Shown here: positions 47,101 through 58,106 of the stretch, one piece after another | Numbering within the stretch: the stretch's first letter is position 1 | Layout of the letters: every line of letters starts with the position of its first letter | From: Algibacter sp. | GTDB lineage: Bacteria > Bacteroidota > Bacteroidia > Flavobacteriales > Flavobacteriaceae | Direction of reading: 5' to 3' | DNA length: 64,000 bases | Assembly: GCF_029245835.1 (NCBI RefSeq) | Contig: NZ_JAQWOO010000032.1 | Coordinates: forward strand, 1 to 64,000 | Notes under the pieces: generated by a model | Told to the model about the DNA's origin: nothing | The model's input: only the letters and a program-made list of their open reading frames with translations | Databases searched by the model: none | Made by a program: the position numbers and the translations under genes

Positions 47101-49776
47101 ATGAAAGTTAAGCAAACAAAATACATGAAACTTTCGGGGTTAGAACCACTAATCTTGAATGAAAACAGTAATTTTATAAATGTTGGGGAGCGTACTAATG
47201 TTGCAGGCTCCCGAAAATTTCTTCGGTTAATTAAAGAAGAAAAATTTGATGAAGCTCTGGATATAGCAAGACACCAAGTAGATGGAGGTGCTCAAATTAT
47301 CGATATTAATTTTGATGATGGTTTGATTGATGGTAAACAAGCCATGATTCGTTTTTTGAATTTGATAGCTGCCGAACCAGATATTTGTCGTGTACCTATT
47401 ATGATTGACAGTTCTAAATGGGAAATCATTGAAGCTGGTTTGCAAGTGGTGCAAGGTAAATGTGTTGTGAATTCTATTTCACTTAAAGAAGGGGAAGACA
47501 AGTTTATTTGGGAAGCAAAGCAAATAAAACGTTACGGAGCTGCAGTGATTGTTATGGCTTTTGATGAAGTTGGGCAAGCCGATAATTACGATAGACGTAT
47601 AGAAATAGCAAAACGGTCTTACGATGTTTTAGTGAATAAAGTTGGTTTTCCTTCAGAAGATATCATTTTCGATTTAAACATTTTTCCTGTAGCAACAGGT
47701 ATGGACGAACACCGAAGAAACGCTATTGATTTTATAGAGGCCACACGATGGGTGCGTCAAAATTTAAAGAATGTTAGTGTGAGTGGTGGTGTGAGTAACG
47801 TATCGTTTTCGTTTAGAGGAAATAATGGCGTTCGTGAAGCGATGCACTCGGTATTTTTATATCATGCTATTCAAGCAGGTATGAATATAGGTATAGTAAA
47901 TCCTGCACTTTTAGAGATTTATGATGATATTCCAAAGGATTTATTAGAGCATGTTGAAGACGTTATTTTAGATAGAAGAGACGATGCTACAGAGCGTTTA
48001 CTAGATTTTGCAGAAACTGTTAAAGGCTCAAAAGTAGAAAAAGGACTGGATTTATCATGGCGAGAAAATCCACTACAGGATAGAATAACTCATGCTTTAG
48101 TAAAAGGGATAGACGCTTATATTATTGAAGATGTTGAGCAAGCAAGACAAGAAGCTAAAAAACCTATAGAAGTTATTGAAGGTCATTTAATGATTGGAAT
48201 GAATGTGGTTGGGGATTTGTTTGGCGCAGGAAAAATGTTTTTACCTCAGGTAGTAAAATCTGCGCGGGTTATGAAAAAGGCAGTAGGCTATTTAAACCCG
48301 TTTATAGAAGCTGAAAAAGGCGATAAACAAGAGCCTGTTGGTAAAATATTAATGGCAACTGTAAAAGGCGATGTGCACGATATCGGTAAAAACATTGTGA
48401 GTGTAGTATTGGCTTGTAACAATTATGAAATAGTGGATTTAGGTGTTATGGTACCACCTGAAAAAATTATTGAAACAGCTATTAAAGAACGTGTGGATGC
48501 TATTGGATTATCTGGATTAATTACACCATCGCTTGATGAAATGGTATATCTGGCAAAGGAAATGCAACGTCAGAATTTTGAATTACCATTATTAATCGGA
48601 GGCGCAACAACATCTAAAGCGCACACAGCAGTAAAGATTGATACGCAGTATAACAGTGCCGTAGTACATGTAAACGATGCTTCAAGAGCAGTAACGGTTG
48701 TGGGTGATTTATTGAATAAGAAAACATCACATGAGTATGTGTCAAAAATGAAAGCGGATTATGATGAATTCCGAATTAAGTTTTTAAAACGTGGTAAAGA
48801 GAAATCATATATTTCAATTGAAGAAGCTAGAAATAGAAAATATAAAATTGATTGGGAAACTTCTGAAATTTTAAAGCCAAAGGAATTAGGTGTTCAGATT
48901 TTAAAGCAATTAAGCTTAAAAGAATTAGAACCTTTTATAGATTGGAGTCCGTTTTTTAGAAGTTGGGATTTACATGGTAAATTTCCAGATATTTTAACGG
49001 ATAAAGTGGTTGGAGAGCAAGCAACAATTATGTACAATGAAGCTCAAGACATGATTCAAGACATCATAGCAAAACAACTTTTAAAACCAAAGGGTGTTTT
49101 TGGATTGTTTGAGGCAAATGCTATACATGAAGATGATATTTCTGTTCAGAAAAAAGGGAAAGAAGTAGCTGTTTTTAGAACCTTACGTCAGCAATTAAAA
49201 AAGCGTGAAGGGATTCCAAATCATGCTTTGGCAGATTTTATAGCACCAAAAGAATCAGGTAAAACGGATTATATTGGCGCCTTTTGCGTGGGTATTTTTG
49301 GAGCACAAGAATTAGCGGATGGTTATAGAGCTAAAGAAGATGATTATAATGCCATAATGGCGCAAGCCATAGCTGATCGTTTTGCAGAGGCTTTCGCTGA
49401 ATATTTGCATAAGCAAGTTAGAACGAAACATTGGGGCTATGCTGCTAATGAAGATTTAACAAACAATGATTTAATTAAAGAAAGTTATAAAGGCATTCGT
49501 CCTGCACCGGGGTATCCTGCGTGTCCTGATCATTTAGAAAAGGAAACGATTTGGGAATTGCTAGAGGTTGAAAAGCTAATTGGAGTAAAACTAACCGAGA
49601 GTTTAGCCATGTGGCCAGCAGCTGCAGTTTCGGGTTATTATTTTGGTAATCCGGAAGCTAAATATTTTGGTTTAGGTAAAATTACCGACGACCAAGTAAC
49701 GGATTATGCAACTAGAAAAGGCATCACTAAAGACAAGGCTAGAAAGTGGTTACATCCAACACTTGCAGAACAATAG
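47101..49776 (+). CDS. metH: methionine synthase folate/cobalamin/activation modules (split MetH)
   Basis: [34 protein letters not shown], activation domain [12 protein letters not shown]. Confidence 0.93.
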   Translation: MKVKQTKYMKLSGLEPLILNENSNFINVGERTNVAGSRKFLRLIKEEKFDEALDIARHQVDGGAQIIDINFDDGLIDGKQAMIRFLNLIAAEPDICRVPIMIDSSKWEIIEAGLQVVQGKCVVNSISLKEGEDKFIWEAKQIKRYGAAVIVMAFDEVGQADNYDRRIEIAKRSYDVLVNKVGFPSEDIIFDLNIFPVATGMDEHRRNAIDFIEATRWVRQNLKNVSVSGGVSNVSFSFRGNNGVREAMHSVFLYHAIQAGMNIGIVNPALLEIYDDIPKDLLEHVEDVILDRRDDATERLLDFAETVKGSKVEKGLDLSWRENPLQDRITHALVKGIDAYIIEDVEQARQEAKKPIEVIEGHLMIGMNVVGDLFGAGKMFLPQVVKSARVMKKAVGYLNPFIEAEKGDKQEPVGKILMATVKGDVHDIGKNIVSVVLACNNYEIVDLGVMVPPEKIIETAIKERVDAIGLSGLITPSLDEMVYLAKEMQRQNFELPLLIGGATTSKAHTAVKIDTQYNSAVVHVNDASRAVTVVGDLLNKKTSHEYVSKMKADYDEFRIKFLKRGKEKSYISIEEARNRKYKIDWETSEILKPKELGVQILKQLSLKELEPFIDWSPFFRSWDLHGKFPDILTDKVVGEQATIMYNEAQDMIQDIIAKQLLKPKGVFGLFEANAIHEDDISVQKKGKEVAVFRTLRQQLKKREGIPNHALADFIAPKESGKTDYIGAFCVGIFGAQELADGYRAKEDDYNAIMAQAIADRFAEAFAEYLHKQVRTKHWGYAANEDLTNNDLIKESYKGIRPAPGYPACPDHLEKETIWELLEVEKLIGVKLTESLAMWPAAAVSGYYFGNPEAKYFGLGKITDDQVTDYATRKGITKDKARKWLHPTLAEQ

Positions 49777-49778
49777 TT

Positions 49779-50012
49779 ATGAAGTTTATAGAGTTAACTT
49801 TAGGTAGTTATATTATATCTCATGGATATGATAATAAAAATAAAGAAGCATTACAACACGTTCATTCGGAAACATTTTCGAAAAAATTAGTTGCTATTTC
49901 TAGAATAAAATCTGTAAGCGAAAAATATATTTTAACGGATTATGTTGACGGCAGATGGATTTATTGGGAGTATAAAGAGGATTTCGAAGATGTGAAAAGA
50001 CTATTGGGTTAG
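49779..50012 (+). CDS. small hypothetical protein
   Basis: ATG 49779 MKFIELTLGSYIISHG...; in operon, 3' end overlaps family C element. Confidence 0.55.
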   Translation: MKFIELTLGSYIISHGYDNKNKEALQHVHSETFSKKLVAISRIKSVSEKYILTDYVDGRWIYWEYKEDFEDVKRLLG

Positions 50013-50105
50013 TAGTCCCTGCGTTAGGGATTGAACGGTTTGTTTGAGCTCCCCGACATAGGAGGGAGCGAGTAGTGAAAGCCCGACCCTTGTGGTAACG
50101 CCCAA
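50003..50105 (+). repeat. family C structured element
   Basis: TTGGG...GCGTTAGGGATTGAACGG...GAGCTCCCCGACATAGGAGGGAGCGAG...AAAGCCCGACCCTTGTGGTAACGCCCAA. Confidence 0.8.
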
Positions 50106-50183
50106 AGAATAAATTTAAAAAAGAAGTTATTTGTGCCTTAATTACCTAGAGCATAAAAAAAATAAATAATTAATAACAAATAC

Positions 50184-50230
50184 ACTTACCCGCCCGAGTA
50201 AGAGTTCCCCATTTGGGGTAAGGGGGCTTG
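50184..50230 (+). repeat. extended family B module
   Basis: CACTTACccgcccgaGTAAGAG + TTCCCCatttGGGGTAAGGGGGCT, ending about 5 nt before ATG 50235. Confidence 0.7.
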
Positions 50231-50234
50231 TAGT

Positions 50235-51191
50235 ATGAAAGTAACAGATCACATAAAAAACGCTAACGATAAAACTTTGTTTTCTTTTGAAGTTATACCA
50301 CCTAAAAAGGGAAAGAATATCCAGGATTTATATAATAATATAGATCCGTTAATGGAGTTTAAACCACCATTTATTGATGTAACAACCTCCCGTGAAGAGT
50401 ATGTTTATATTGATAAAGGTAATGGCCTATTAGATAAACGAATTACCCGTATGCGACCCGGTACTGTAGGGATTTGTGCTTCGATTATGCATAAATATAA
50501 AGTAGATGCTATTCCGCATTTATTATGTGGTGGATTTACCAGAGAGGAGACTGAATATGTCTTGGTTGATTGCCATTATTTAGGATTGGATAATGTAATG
50601 GCACTGCGTGGTGATTCGATGAAAGAGGAGGCTTATTTTACACCCTGCGAAGGTGGTCATGCCTATGCAAGTCAGTTGGTAGAGCAAATTGCAACATTGA
50701 ATAGAGGTAAATATTTGCATGATGATATTGTTGTTGAAAGTAATTCTGATTTTTGTATTGGGGTGGCTGGGTATCCTGAAAAACACATGGAAGCACCATC
50801 ATTAGCTACCGATTTAAAACGACTAAAAGCTAAGGTAGATGCTGGTGCTGATTATGTGGTAACTCAAATGTTTTTTGATAATAATAAGTATTTTGAGTTT
50901 GTAAAACAAGCGAGGGCTTTGGGTATTAAAGTGCCGATAATTCCAGGAATTAAGCCTATTGCTGTTAAGCGCCATTTGCAATTATTACCACAAGTATTTA
51001 AAATTGATTTGCCAGAAGATTTAATTGATGCAGTTGAGGGATGTAAAGATAATAAAGCCGTAAGACAGGTAGGTATTGAGTTTGCAATTCAGCAATCTAA
51101 AGAATTGAGGGCAGCAGGAGTGCCTGTGTTGCATTATTATTCTATGGGTAAGAGTGATAATGTAAAAGCCATTGCTGAGGCTTTATTTTAA
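50235..51191 (+). CDS. metF: methylenetetrahydrofolate reductase
   Basis: FSFEVIPPKKGKNIQDLY, NVMALRGD, GADYVVTQMFFDN. Confidence 0.94.
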   Translation: MKVTDHIKNANDKTLFSFEVIPPKKGKNIQDLYNNIDPLMEFKPPFIDVTTSREEYVYIDKGNGLLDKRITRMRPGTVGICASIMHKYKVDAIPHLLCGGFTREETEYVLVDCHYLGLDNVMALRGDSMKEEAYFTPCEGGHAYASQLVEQIATLNRGKYLHDDIVVESNSDFCIGVAGYPEKHMEAPSLATDLKRLKAKVDAGADYVVTQMFFDNNKYFEFVKQARALGIKVPIIPGIKPIAVKRHLQLLPQVFKIDLPEDLIDAVEGCKDNKAVRQVGIEFAIQQSKELRAAGVPVLHYYSMGKSDNVKAIAEALF

Positions 51192-51225
51192 ATATTCTGT
51201 TACATTTGTGGTACGTAATCCCTAT

Positions 51226-52326
51226 ATGAAATTAGTTTACACCTATGTGTTTTGTTTAATTTTTGCAGTTGCTTTTGCACAAGACAAAACGCACTCGTCT
51301 TATTTTGATGTTAATTATTATAAGGGCAATATTGCGCTTCACAATAACGAAATTCTTCATTTGATAACTGGGCATCCAGAGGGTGTTATTTTAAGTTGGA
51401 ATAAAAAAACCTATGGTTTTGAAGATTGGGAACAGCGTTTTAATTATCCAGATTATGGTGTCTCGTTTGCTTATCAAGGTATGAAAAGCCCTGTTTTAGG
51501 GAATAATTACTCGCTATATGCTCATTATAATTTTTACTTTTTAAACCGTAATTTGATGTTTCGTATAGGTCAAGGAATAGGGTATAATACCAATCCGTAT
51601 CATAGAGAAACTAACTTTAAAAATGTAGCATTTGGTACTAAATTTGGAAGTAGTACATATGTGATGCTTAATTATAAAAAGGAACGTATTATTGATAGGT
51701 TTGGTGTACAGGCAGGGTTTTCACTGATTCATTATTCTAATGCCAATGTGAAATCGCCAAACAATGGTACAAACTCTATAACTTTTAATGTTGGTCTTAA
51801 TTATAATTTGGAGGCTACTGATTTAGAATACCAAAATACCTTAGATAAAAAAGCAGACCAAGATTTTTCTGAATCTATTAAGTATAATTTAGTTTTTAGA
51901 ACGGGAATTAATGAAAGTGATATTGTAGGTAGCGGACAATATGCGATGTATGTGCTTTCTGCTTATGCAGATAAAAGAATTAATAAAACAAGTGCCTTAC
52001 AATTAGGTGCGGATATTTTCTTTTCAAATTTTTTAAAAGAGCTTATTTTTTATCAAAGTGTTGCTTTTCCTGAGAGAGGTTTGTCGGGAAATGAAGACCA
52101 CAAAAGGATTGGTGTTTTTGCTGGCCATGAACTTTTTATTAATAAAACATCCTTAATAACGCAACTGGGATACTATATATATTATCCATTTGATTTTGAA
52201 GGACAAACTTACGCTAGGATAGGGTTGAAACGTTATTTTTCAAAAAAGTGGTTTGGTGCTTTAACTCTTAAAGCGCATGGAGCGAAAGCTGAAGGTGTTG
52301 AATTTGGATTAGGTGTAAGGTTATAA
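51226..52326 (+). CDS. acyloxyacyl hydrolase / PagL-like outer membrane protein
   Basis: signal peptide MKLVYTYVFCLIFAVAFAQ; beta-barrel-like; LIHYSNANVKSPNNGTNSITFNVGLNY; start revised to ATG 51226. Confidence 0.68.
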   Translation: MKLVYTYVFCLIFAVAFAQDKTHSSYFDVNYYKGNIALHNNEILHLITGHPEGVILSWNKKTYGFEDWEQRFNYPDYGVSFAYQGMKSPVLGNNYSLYAHYNFYFLNRNLMFRIGQGIGYNTNPYHRETNFKNVAFGTKFGSSTYVMLNYKKERIIDRFGVQAGFSLIHYSNANVKSPNNGTNSITFNVGLNYNLEATDLEYQNTLDKKADQDFSESIKYNLVFRTGINESDIVGSGQYAMYVLSAYADKRINKTSALQLGADIFFSNFLKELIFYQSVAFPERGLSGNEDHKRIGVFAGHELFINKTSLITQLGYYIYYPFDFEGQTYARIGLKRYFSKKWFGALTLKAHGAKAEGVEFGLGVRL

Positions 52327-52337
52327 TTCAAATAATT

Positions 52338-52763
52338 ATGGAACAAAGATTAACAATTGTAACGCTAGGGGTAAATGATTTAAAAATTGCATCTGATTTT
52401 TATGAAAATAAATTTGGATGGAAGAAAACAAAATCTAGTAATGAGCACATTGTTTTTTTTCAATTGAATGGTATCCTTTTATCGTTGTATCCACGAAAAA
52501 AATTAGCAGATGATGCGAACGTAAGTGTTGAAGGGTCGGGTTTTGAAGGGTTAACTTTGGCTTATAATACCAGAACAAAAGAAGATGTTGATGAATTAAT
52601 CGAAACCCTTGAAAACAAAGGTGTTAAAATTGTGAAACGACCAGAAGATGCAGTGTGGGGAGGTTATAGTAGCTATGTTGCTGATATGGATGATAATCTT
52701 TGGGAAATTGCTTTTAATCCTTTTTTATCTTTAGATGAAAACGGAAATACATCAGAAGAATAA
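52338..52763 (+). CDS. VOC/glyoxalase family protein
   Basis: TLGVNDLKIASDFYENKFGWKK ... YVADMDDNLWEIAFNP. Confidence 0.85.
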   Translation: MEQRLTIVTLGVNDLKIASDFYENKFGWKKTKSSNEHIVFFQLNGILLSLYPRKKLADDANVSVEGSGFEGLTLAYNTRTKEDVDELIETLENKGVKIVKRPEDAVWGGYSSYVADMDDNLWEIAFNPFLSLDENGNTSEE

Positions 52764-52769
52764 ACTTAA

Positions 52770-53516
52770 ATGAAAAGTTTGAAATACATAGTTTTATTTT
52801 TTTTAATTATCGCTTGCGATAGTGAAGATACTGGTGATTGTTTTCAAAAGGCAGGCAGTGTTATTCAACAGGAAATTGCCCTTTCTAGTTTTGATAAAAT
52901 TCTGGTAAATAGAGATATTGAGTTAGTGATTAAGGAAGGGGTTGCTCAAAGCGTTATTATAGAAACAGGAAAGAATTTGATTAATGATGTGATTACTGAG
53001 GTTGTTGACGGCAGACTAATTTTAACTGATAACAATACATGCAACTATGTTAGAGATTATGGAATTACAAAAGTATATATAACATCGCCAAATATTACTG
53101 AAATAAGAAGTTCTACACAATATGATGTTAGTTCTGATGGGGTTTTAACCTATCCGAGTTTAACTGTTTTATCTGAGGATTTTGGTGCTCCTGGAACATT
53201 TAACATAGGAGATTTTAGGTTACAAATAGACAATGCAAGTTTCAGTTTAGTATTTAATAATCTGTCTGTTTGTTACATTTCTGGGGAGACAGATAATTTG
53301 AGTGTGACATTTGCAGCAGGAACCTCTCGATTTGAAGGACGAAATTTAATAGCCCAAAATGTTTTTGTTATAAATAGAGGTTCAAATGATATGATTGTAA
53401 ATCCGCAACAAGAAATTAAAGGTAGAATTTCTGGAATTGGAAATGTTATTTCTGTAAATACACCTCTAATTATTGATGTAGAAGAAGTCTACAGAGGACG
53501 ATTAGTTTTTGAATAA
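52770..53516 (+). CDS. DUF2807 (head GIN)-like lipoprotein
   Basis: lipobox FFLIIAC; FDKILVNRDIELVIKEGVAQSVIIETG. Confidence 0.72.
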   Translation: MKSLKYIVLFFLIIACDSEDTGDCFQKAGSVIQQEIALSSFDKILVNRDIELVIKEGVAQSVIIETGKNLINDVITEVVDGRLILTDNNTCNYVRDYGITKVYITSPNITEIRSSTQYDVSSDGVLTYPSLTVLSEDFGAPGTFNIGDFRLQIDNASFSLVFNNLSVCYISGETDNLSVTFAAGTSRFEGRNLIAQNVFVINRGSNDMIVNPQQEIKGRISGIGNVISVNTPLIIDVEEVYRGRLVFE

Positions 53517-54689
53517 TGCTACAGACTGTTTTGCAATTTCTAATTCTTCATCCGTAGGAATTATTAATACTTTTACTTTTGATGTTTCAGTACTAACAAC
53601 CGTTAATTTGTCTGGTCTTACTTTGTTTTTTTCTGTGTCTAAAGTAATGCCCAAATAATCTAAGTCTTCGCAAATGCGTTGTCTCATTTCAGGAGAGTTT
53701 TCTCCAATTCCGGCAGTAAAAACAATAGCATCTAATCCGTTTAAAATAGCGGTATAGCTTCCTATATATTTCTTTATACGATATGCATTCATTTGTAATG
53801 CTAACTGACAATTTTTATTGCCTTCTTCAGCTTCAGATAGAATATCTCTTAAATCACTAAACCCTGTTAATCCTAACATCCCACTTTTCTTTTGAAGAAT
53901 GTCATTAATTTCATCTAAGCTGTAATTAAATTTTTTTGCTAAATGAAAGATTAAAGACTGATCAATGTCACCAGAACGTGTTCCCATGATTAATCCATTA
54001 ACAGGAGAAAAACCTAGTGTGTGGTCGATACTTTTTCCATCTTTAACAGCGGTCATGCTGCACCCATTTCCTAAATGGATAGTTATAATTTTTGAATGTT
54101 GTTTGCCTAAATATGCAATAGCTTTTTCTGAAACGAATTTATGACTAGTGCCATGAAATCCATACATACGAATATGGTGTTTTTCTAAAAATTCATTAGG
54201 TATGGCATATTTATAAGCATGTTCTGGTATGGTTTGATGGAATGCTGTATCAAAAACGGCGACTTGTTTTGCGTTTGGAAATATCGCTTCAGCAACCTCA
54301 ATTCCTTCTAAATTGGCAGGGTTGTGTAAAGGTGCTAAGCTTGAAAGTGCTTTGATTTTATCTTTTACAGTTGGAGTAATCTCAGTAGTATCAGTAAAAT
54401 GTTTACCGCCATGAACCACACGATGTCCAACAATTTCAATGGCATCAGCAGATTTGATAATGCCTGTTTCTTTATCTAATAATTGTTTCGATAATAATTC
54501 TAACCCTACTTTATGGTTTGGTATAGCTTGTACAACTTCAATAGTGTCTTTTTTAGTTTTGAATTTGAATTTAGCGTCATCAAATCCAATACGCTCAATT
54601 AAACCAGAACAAAGAATGGTTTTTTCTGGCATTGAAAACAGTTGAAACTTTAGTGACGAACTTCCTGAGTTTAAAACAAGTACTTGCAT
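53502..54689 (-). CDS. ackA: acetate kinase
   Basis: VLNSGSSSLKFQLF, HRVVHGGKHF, FTAGIGENSPEMRQ. Confidence 0.95.
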   Translation of the reverse strand: MQVLVLNSGSSSLKFQLFSMPEKTILCSGLIERIGFDDAKFKFKTKKDTIEVVQAIPNHKVGLELLSKQLLDKETGIIKSADAIEIVGHRVVHGGKHFTDTTEITPTVKDKIKALSSLAPLHNPANLEGIEVAEAIFPNAKQVAVFDTAFHQTIPEHAYKYAIPNEFLEKHHIRMYGFHGTSHKFVSEKAIAYLGKQHSKIITIHLGNGCSMTAVKDGKSIDHTLGFSPVNGLIMGTRSGDIDQSLIFHLAKKFNYSLDEINDILQKKSGMLGLTGFSDLRDILSEAEEGNKNCQLALQMNAYRIKKYIGSYTAILNGLDAIVFTAGIGENSPEMRQRICEDLDYLGITLDTEKNKVRPDKLTVVSTETSKVKVLIIPTDEELEIAKQSVALFKN

Positions 54690-54690
54690 A

Positions 54691-56781
54691 TTAAAAGTCT
54701 TGAGCTTGAATTGCGGTTATAATTACGGTACTGTAAATGTCATCAGCAGTACAACCTCTACTTAAATCGTTTACGGGTTTATTTAATCCTTGTAGCATTG
54801 GCCCAATAGCTAATGCACCTGTTTCTCGTTGTACAGCTTTGTAAGTGTTGTTTCCAGTATTTAAATCAGGGAAAATTAAAACACTAGCTTGTCCTGCAAC
54901 CTCAGAGTCTGGTAATTTACTTTTTCCGATGCGCATATCTACCGCAGCATCATATTGTATAGGACCTTCAATTTTAATTTGAGGAGCTAGTTTTTTGACT
55001 ATTTCTGTTGCTTCTCTTACGCGCTCTACATCTTCACCTTTTCCAGAAGCACCAGAAGAATAGGATAACATCGCTACTTTAGGCTCTACACCAAAATCTT
55101 GAGCGGTTTTTGCTGATGAAATCGCTATTTCTGCTAACTGTTCTGCATTGGGGTTTGGATTGATTGCACAATCTCCAAAAATAGAAACGCGATCTTCTAG
55201 ACACATAAAGAATACTGATGATACAATATTAACTCCAGGTTTTGTTTTTATGAATTGTAATGCTGGACGTAACGTGTGTGCCGTAGTATGTACAGCACCA
55301 GAAACCATACCGTCTGCATGACCTTTATAAATCATCATGGTAGCGAAGTACGATACGTCTGACATGGTGTCTCGAGCCATATCTAAATTGATGTTTTTAT
55401 GCTTCCTTAACTCGTAAAATGTATTTACATAATCTTCAAAGTGAGGCGATTTTTGAGGAGAAATAATATTGACATCCTTTAAGTTTAAAGGGATATCTAA
55501 TTTTTCAACGGTTTCACTTATTTCTTCTTCATTACCTATTAAAGTTAAATCGACTACTTGAGCATCAATTAATCTGGCAGCGGCACGCAGGACACGTTCA
55601 TCATTACCTTCCGGTAAAACAATGTGCTTTTTGTTTTTTAAAGCACGTTGTAATAAGTTGTACTGAAACATTCTTGGTGTAAATATATCAGATTCGAATG
55701 TAATTAAGTCATTAGCCAATTTATCCGTATCAACATGTTTTTCAAACGTTGCGATGGAGGTCTCAATTTTTTCAATATTTTCAGCGTAAATCCTAGATTT
55801 TATTTTACCAATTTCATTGGCTACCAAGAAGGTGCCACCTTTTACACTTATGATTGGAACTATGCTTGAAAGTCCTTCTATCAATTTTAAAATAGATTCT
55901 TCAGGCAACAATCCACCAGTTAAAACAATTCCAGAAATTTTCGGATAATTTTTGGAAATATTAGCCTGAAGTGAACCTAAAATAATATCGGCTCTGTCTC
56001 CCGCAGTTATTACCAAGCAATCGTCTTTTAATTGAATTAGATAATTGCGAAGTTGCATGGTAGCTACGTTAAAACTGTCAACTTGGTTATTTATCATGTC
56101 ACGCCCAAAAAGAATATTGCCTTTTAGTTTTCTTACAATTTCCTTAACTGTAGGGCTTGCAAGACTGCTAATTTTAGGTATTACAGTAATATCAGTATTT
56201 CCCTTGATACGTTCTTTTAAAAGCTCTTTAAGGGTTTCAATATCTACAGGATTAATCTTATTGGTCATTATAGAAAGTACATCAACTTCCTCTTTAAAGG
56301 TGTCGTGTGCTAACTGAACGTTGTCGACAATTTCATTTAACGGTTTTCCATCACCTTGAGAAACAATAATAACAGGTAATCCTAAATTTTTTGAAATTAA
56401 CATGTTAATATCTAATTCAAGGCTAGAATTTTCATGAGAGAAATCGGTGCCTTCAACTAAAACGATATCAAATTTTTCCTCTAAATTTTTATATTTCTTA
56501 ATGATGTGATCTATAACATCACCAGACTTTCCTTTATTATATAAATCTAAAACTTCACTTCTGGTGTATGCAAAGGTTTTTTTATAATTAATATCAATTT
56601 CAAAATAGGATACCACGGTATTTATGTGGTTATCGGTTTCGCCTTCTTTTGTGTCTTCTATAATGGGCCTAAAATATCCCACTTTTGCAGTTTTACCTAA
56701 CAACATTCGCATTAGTCCAAGAACAACAATAGATTTACCACTATTAGGTTCAATGGTTGCAACATAAATTCCTTTACTCAT
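54691..56781 (-). CDS. pta: phosphate acetyltransferase (DRTGG-containing long form)
   Basis: YVATIEPNSGKSIVVLGLM; C-terminal LPEGNDERVLRAAARLID, PDLNTGNNTYKAVQRETGALAIGPMLQGLNKPVNDLSRGC. Confidence 0.94.
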   Translation of the reverse strand: MSKGIYVATIEPNSGKSIVVLGLMRMLLGKTAKVGYFRPIIEDTKEGETDNHINTVVSYFEIDINYKKTFAYTRSEVLDLYNKGKSGDVIDHIIKKYKNLEEKFDIVLVEGTDFSHENSSLELDINMLISKNLGLPVIIVSQGDGKPLNEIVDNVQLAHDTFKEEVDVLSIMTNKINPVDIETLKELLKERIKGNTDITVIPKISSLASPTVKEIVRKLKGNILFGRDMINNQVDSFNVATMQLRNYLIQLKDDCLVITAGDRADIILGSLQANISKNYPKISGIVLTGGLLPEESILKLIEGLSSIVPIISVKGGTFLVANEIGKIKSRIYAENIEKIETSIATFEKHVDTDKLANDLITFESDIFTPRMFQYNLLQRALKNKKHIVLPEGNDERVLRAAARLIDAQVVDLTLIGNEEEISETVEKLDIPLNLKDVNIISPQKSPHFEDYVNTFYELRKHKNINLDMARDTMSDVSYFATMMIYKGHADGMVSGAVHTTAHTLRPALQFIKTKPGVNIVSSVFFMCLEDRVSIFGDCAINPNPNAEQLAEIAISSAKTAQDFGVEPKVAMLSYSSGASGKGEDVERVREATEIVKKLAPQIKIEGPIQYDAAVDMRIGKSKLPDSEVAGQASVLIFPDLNTGNNTYKAVQRETGALAIGPMLQGLNKPVNDLSRGCTADDIYSTVIITAIQAQDF

Positions 56782-56946
56782 CTTTAGTTTTTAAGGTCAT
56801 ACAAATATAGGTCTTTAACTGCTTTTTGTAAAGACATATACCTTGCATTTAGTATTTAATAATACAAAATTAGTATCTTAAAGTGGTCATGAAGATGATA
56901 TTTGTCATACTTGATTAAAAAACTAAAAAATCTAAAAAAATGATAG

Positions 56947-57843
56947 TTATTTTATAGTTAAATCTCTAAACAAACTTTCTAAACTCGTATTCTTTTGATT
57001 CAGTTGCAAAATCTTCAATTGATTATCATGAGCGAAATCAAAAACGTAAGAGCGCATGTCTTCTGAGGTTTTAAACGTTATTTCGTAAACAAAATCGTGA
57101 GTATTCACAACTTTTTTAGCTTTAGGAAGTTTAAGTAAAAAGGCTTCTTCAATACGATAATCGAACTCAACAATCACCACCTGTTCTTTTTCATCTCTAA
57201 GGTCTTTCAGTTTTTTATCGGCAACTATTTCACCTTTATTTATTATGATAACGCGGTCGCACATCGCTTCAACCTCTTGCATGATATGTGTTGAAAGAAA
57301 TACCGTTTTTGTTTTTCCTATGGATTTGATAAGATTTCTAATGTCTACTAATTGGTTTGGATCTAAACCTGTAGTTGGTTCATCTAAAATTAAAACTTCA
57401 GGATTGTGTAATAAGGCAGTTGCTAAACCCACCCGCTGACGATAGCCTTTTGAGAGTTGACTAATTTTTTTGTGAGCTTCTGGAGTTAAGCCCGTTAATT
57501 CAACAACGTCATCAATACGTTGCTTACTTACTCCATATATTTTTGCGTTAAATGCTAAATACTCTTTAACATAGTGTTCTAAATATAAAGGATTGTGCTC
57601 TGGAAGGTAGCCAACGCTTTGTTGTACTTCTTTTGAATTGGTATCTACATGATAACCATTTACTTTGGCATGTCCTTCATTAACCTTTAAGTAGGTGGTT
57701 AAAATCTTCATCATTGTTGATTTTCCTGCACCATTCGGACCTAAAAAACCAACAATTTCTGGTTTGTCAATTTTAAAAGATACCTTGTTTAAGGCTCTTT
57801 GATTGCCATAAATTTTTGATACCCCTTCAACTTCAATAGACAT
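56947..57843 (-). CDS. gldA: gliding-motility-type ABC transporter ATP-binding protein
   Basis: GFLGPNGAGKSTMMKIL, SQLSKGYRQRVGLATALLHNPEVLILDEPTTGLDPNQ. Confidence 0.85.
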   Translation of the reverse strand: MSIEVEGVSKIYGNQRALNKVSFKIDKPEIVGFLGPNGAGKSTMMKILTTYLKVNEGHAKVNGYHVDTNSKEVQQSVGYLPEHNPLYLEHYVKEYLAFNAKIYGVSKQRIDDVVELTGLTPEAHKKISQLSKGYRQRVGLATALLHNPEVLILDEPTTGLDPNQLVDIRNLIKSIGKTKTVFLSTHIMQEVEAMCDRVIIINKGEIVADKKLKDLRDEKEQVVIVEFDYRIEEAFLLKLPKAKKVVNTHDFVYEITFKTSEDMRSYVFDFAHDNQLKILQLNQKNTSLESLFRDLTIK

Positions 57844-57949
57844 ATTTAAAATAATTTGTTCAAAAATAAATGATTATCCAATGTAATATAAGATTTACTA
57901 TAGAATCTTTAAAACTTTTCAGAAAATAAAAAAAAAGGTTTTATTGTAT

Positions 57950-57979
57950 TTTGATTTCTTAAAATAATAATTACTTTAG
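57950..57979 (+). promoter_or_regulatory. candidate Bacteroidetes-type promoter of the pheA operon
   Basis: TTTG at 57950-57953, 18-nt spacer, TACTTTAG at 57972-57979 (near TAnnTTTG). Confidence 0.4.
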
Positions 57980-57995
57980 CCACTCAATTATTACA

Positions 57996-58073
57996 ATGAC
58001 AAAAGGTTATACATATTTTAGCAATTGGTTTTATTTCTTTTTTAGCAAAAGGATCGAGACATTGTATGTGTAA
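57996..58073 (+). CDS. Phe/Tyr leader peptide MTKGYTYFSNWFYFFFSKRIETLYV
   Basis: 25 codons with 5 Phe, 4 Tyr, 1 Trp, cluster WFYFFF; followed by attenuator; not in ORF track. Confidence 0.9.
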   Translation: MTKGYTYFSNWFYFFFSKRIETLYV

Positions 58074-58106
58074 TTTATAACTATAAATTAAAATATGAGT
58101 CTCGAT
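58053..58106 (+). promoter_or_regulatory. antiterminator pairing of the pheA attenuator
   Basis: ATCGAGAC (58053-58060) complements GTCTCGAT (58099-58106); an internal hairpin TAATTTATAacTATAAATTA (58071-58090) lies between. Confidence 0.85.
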
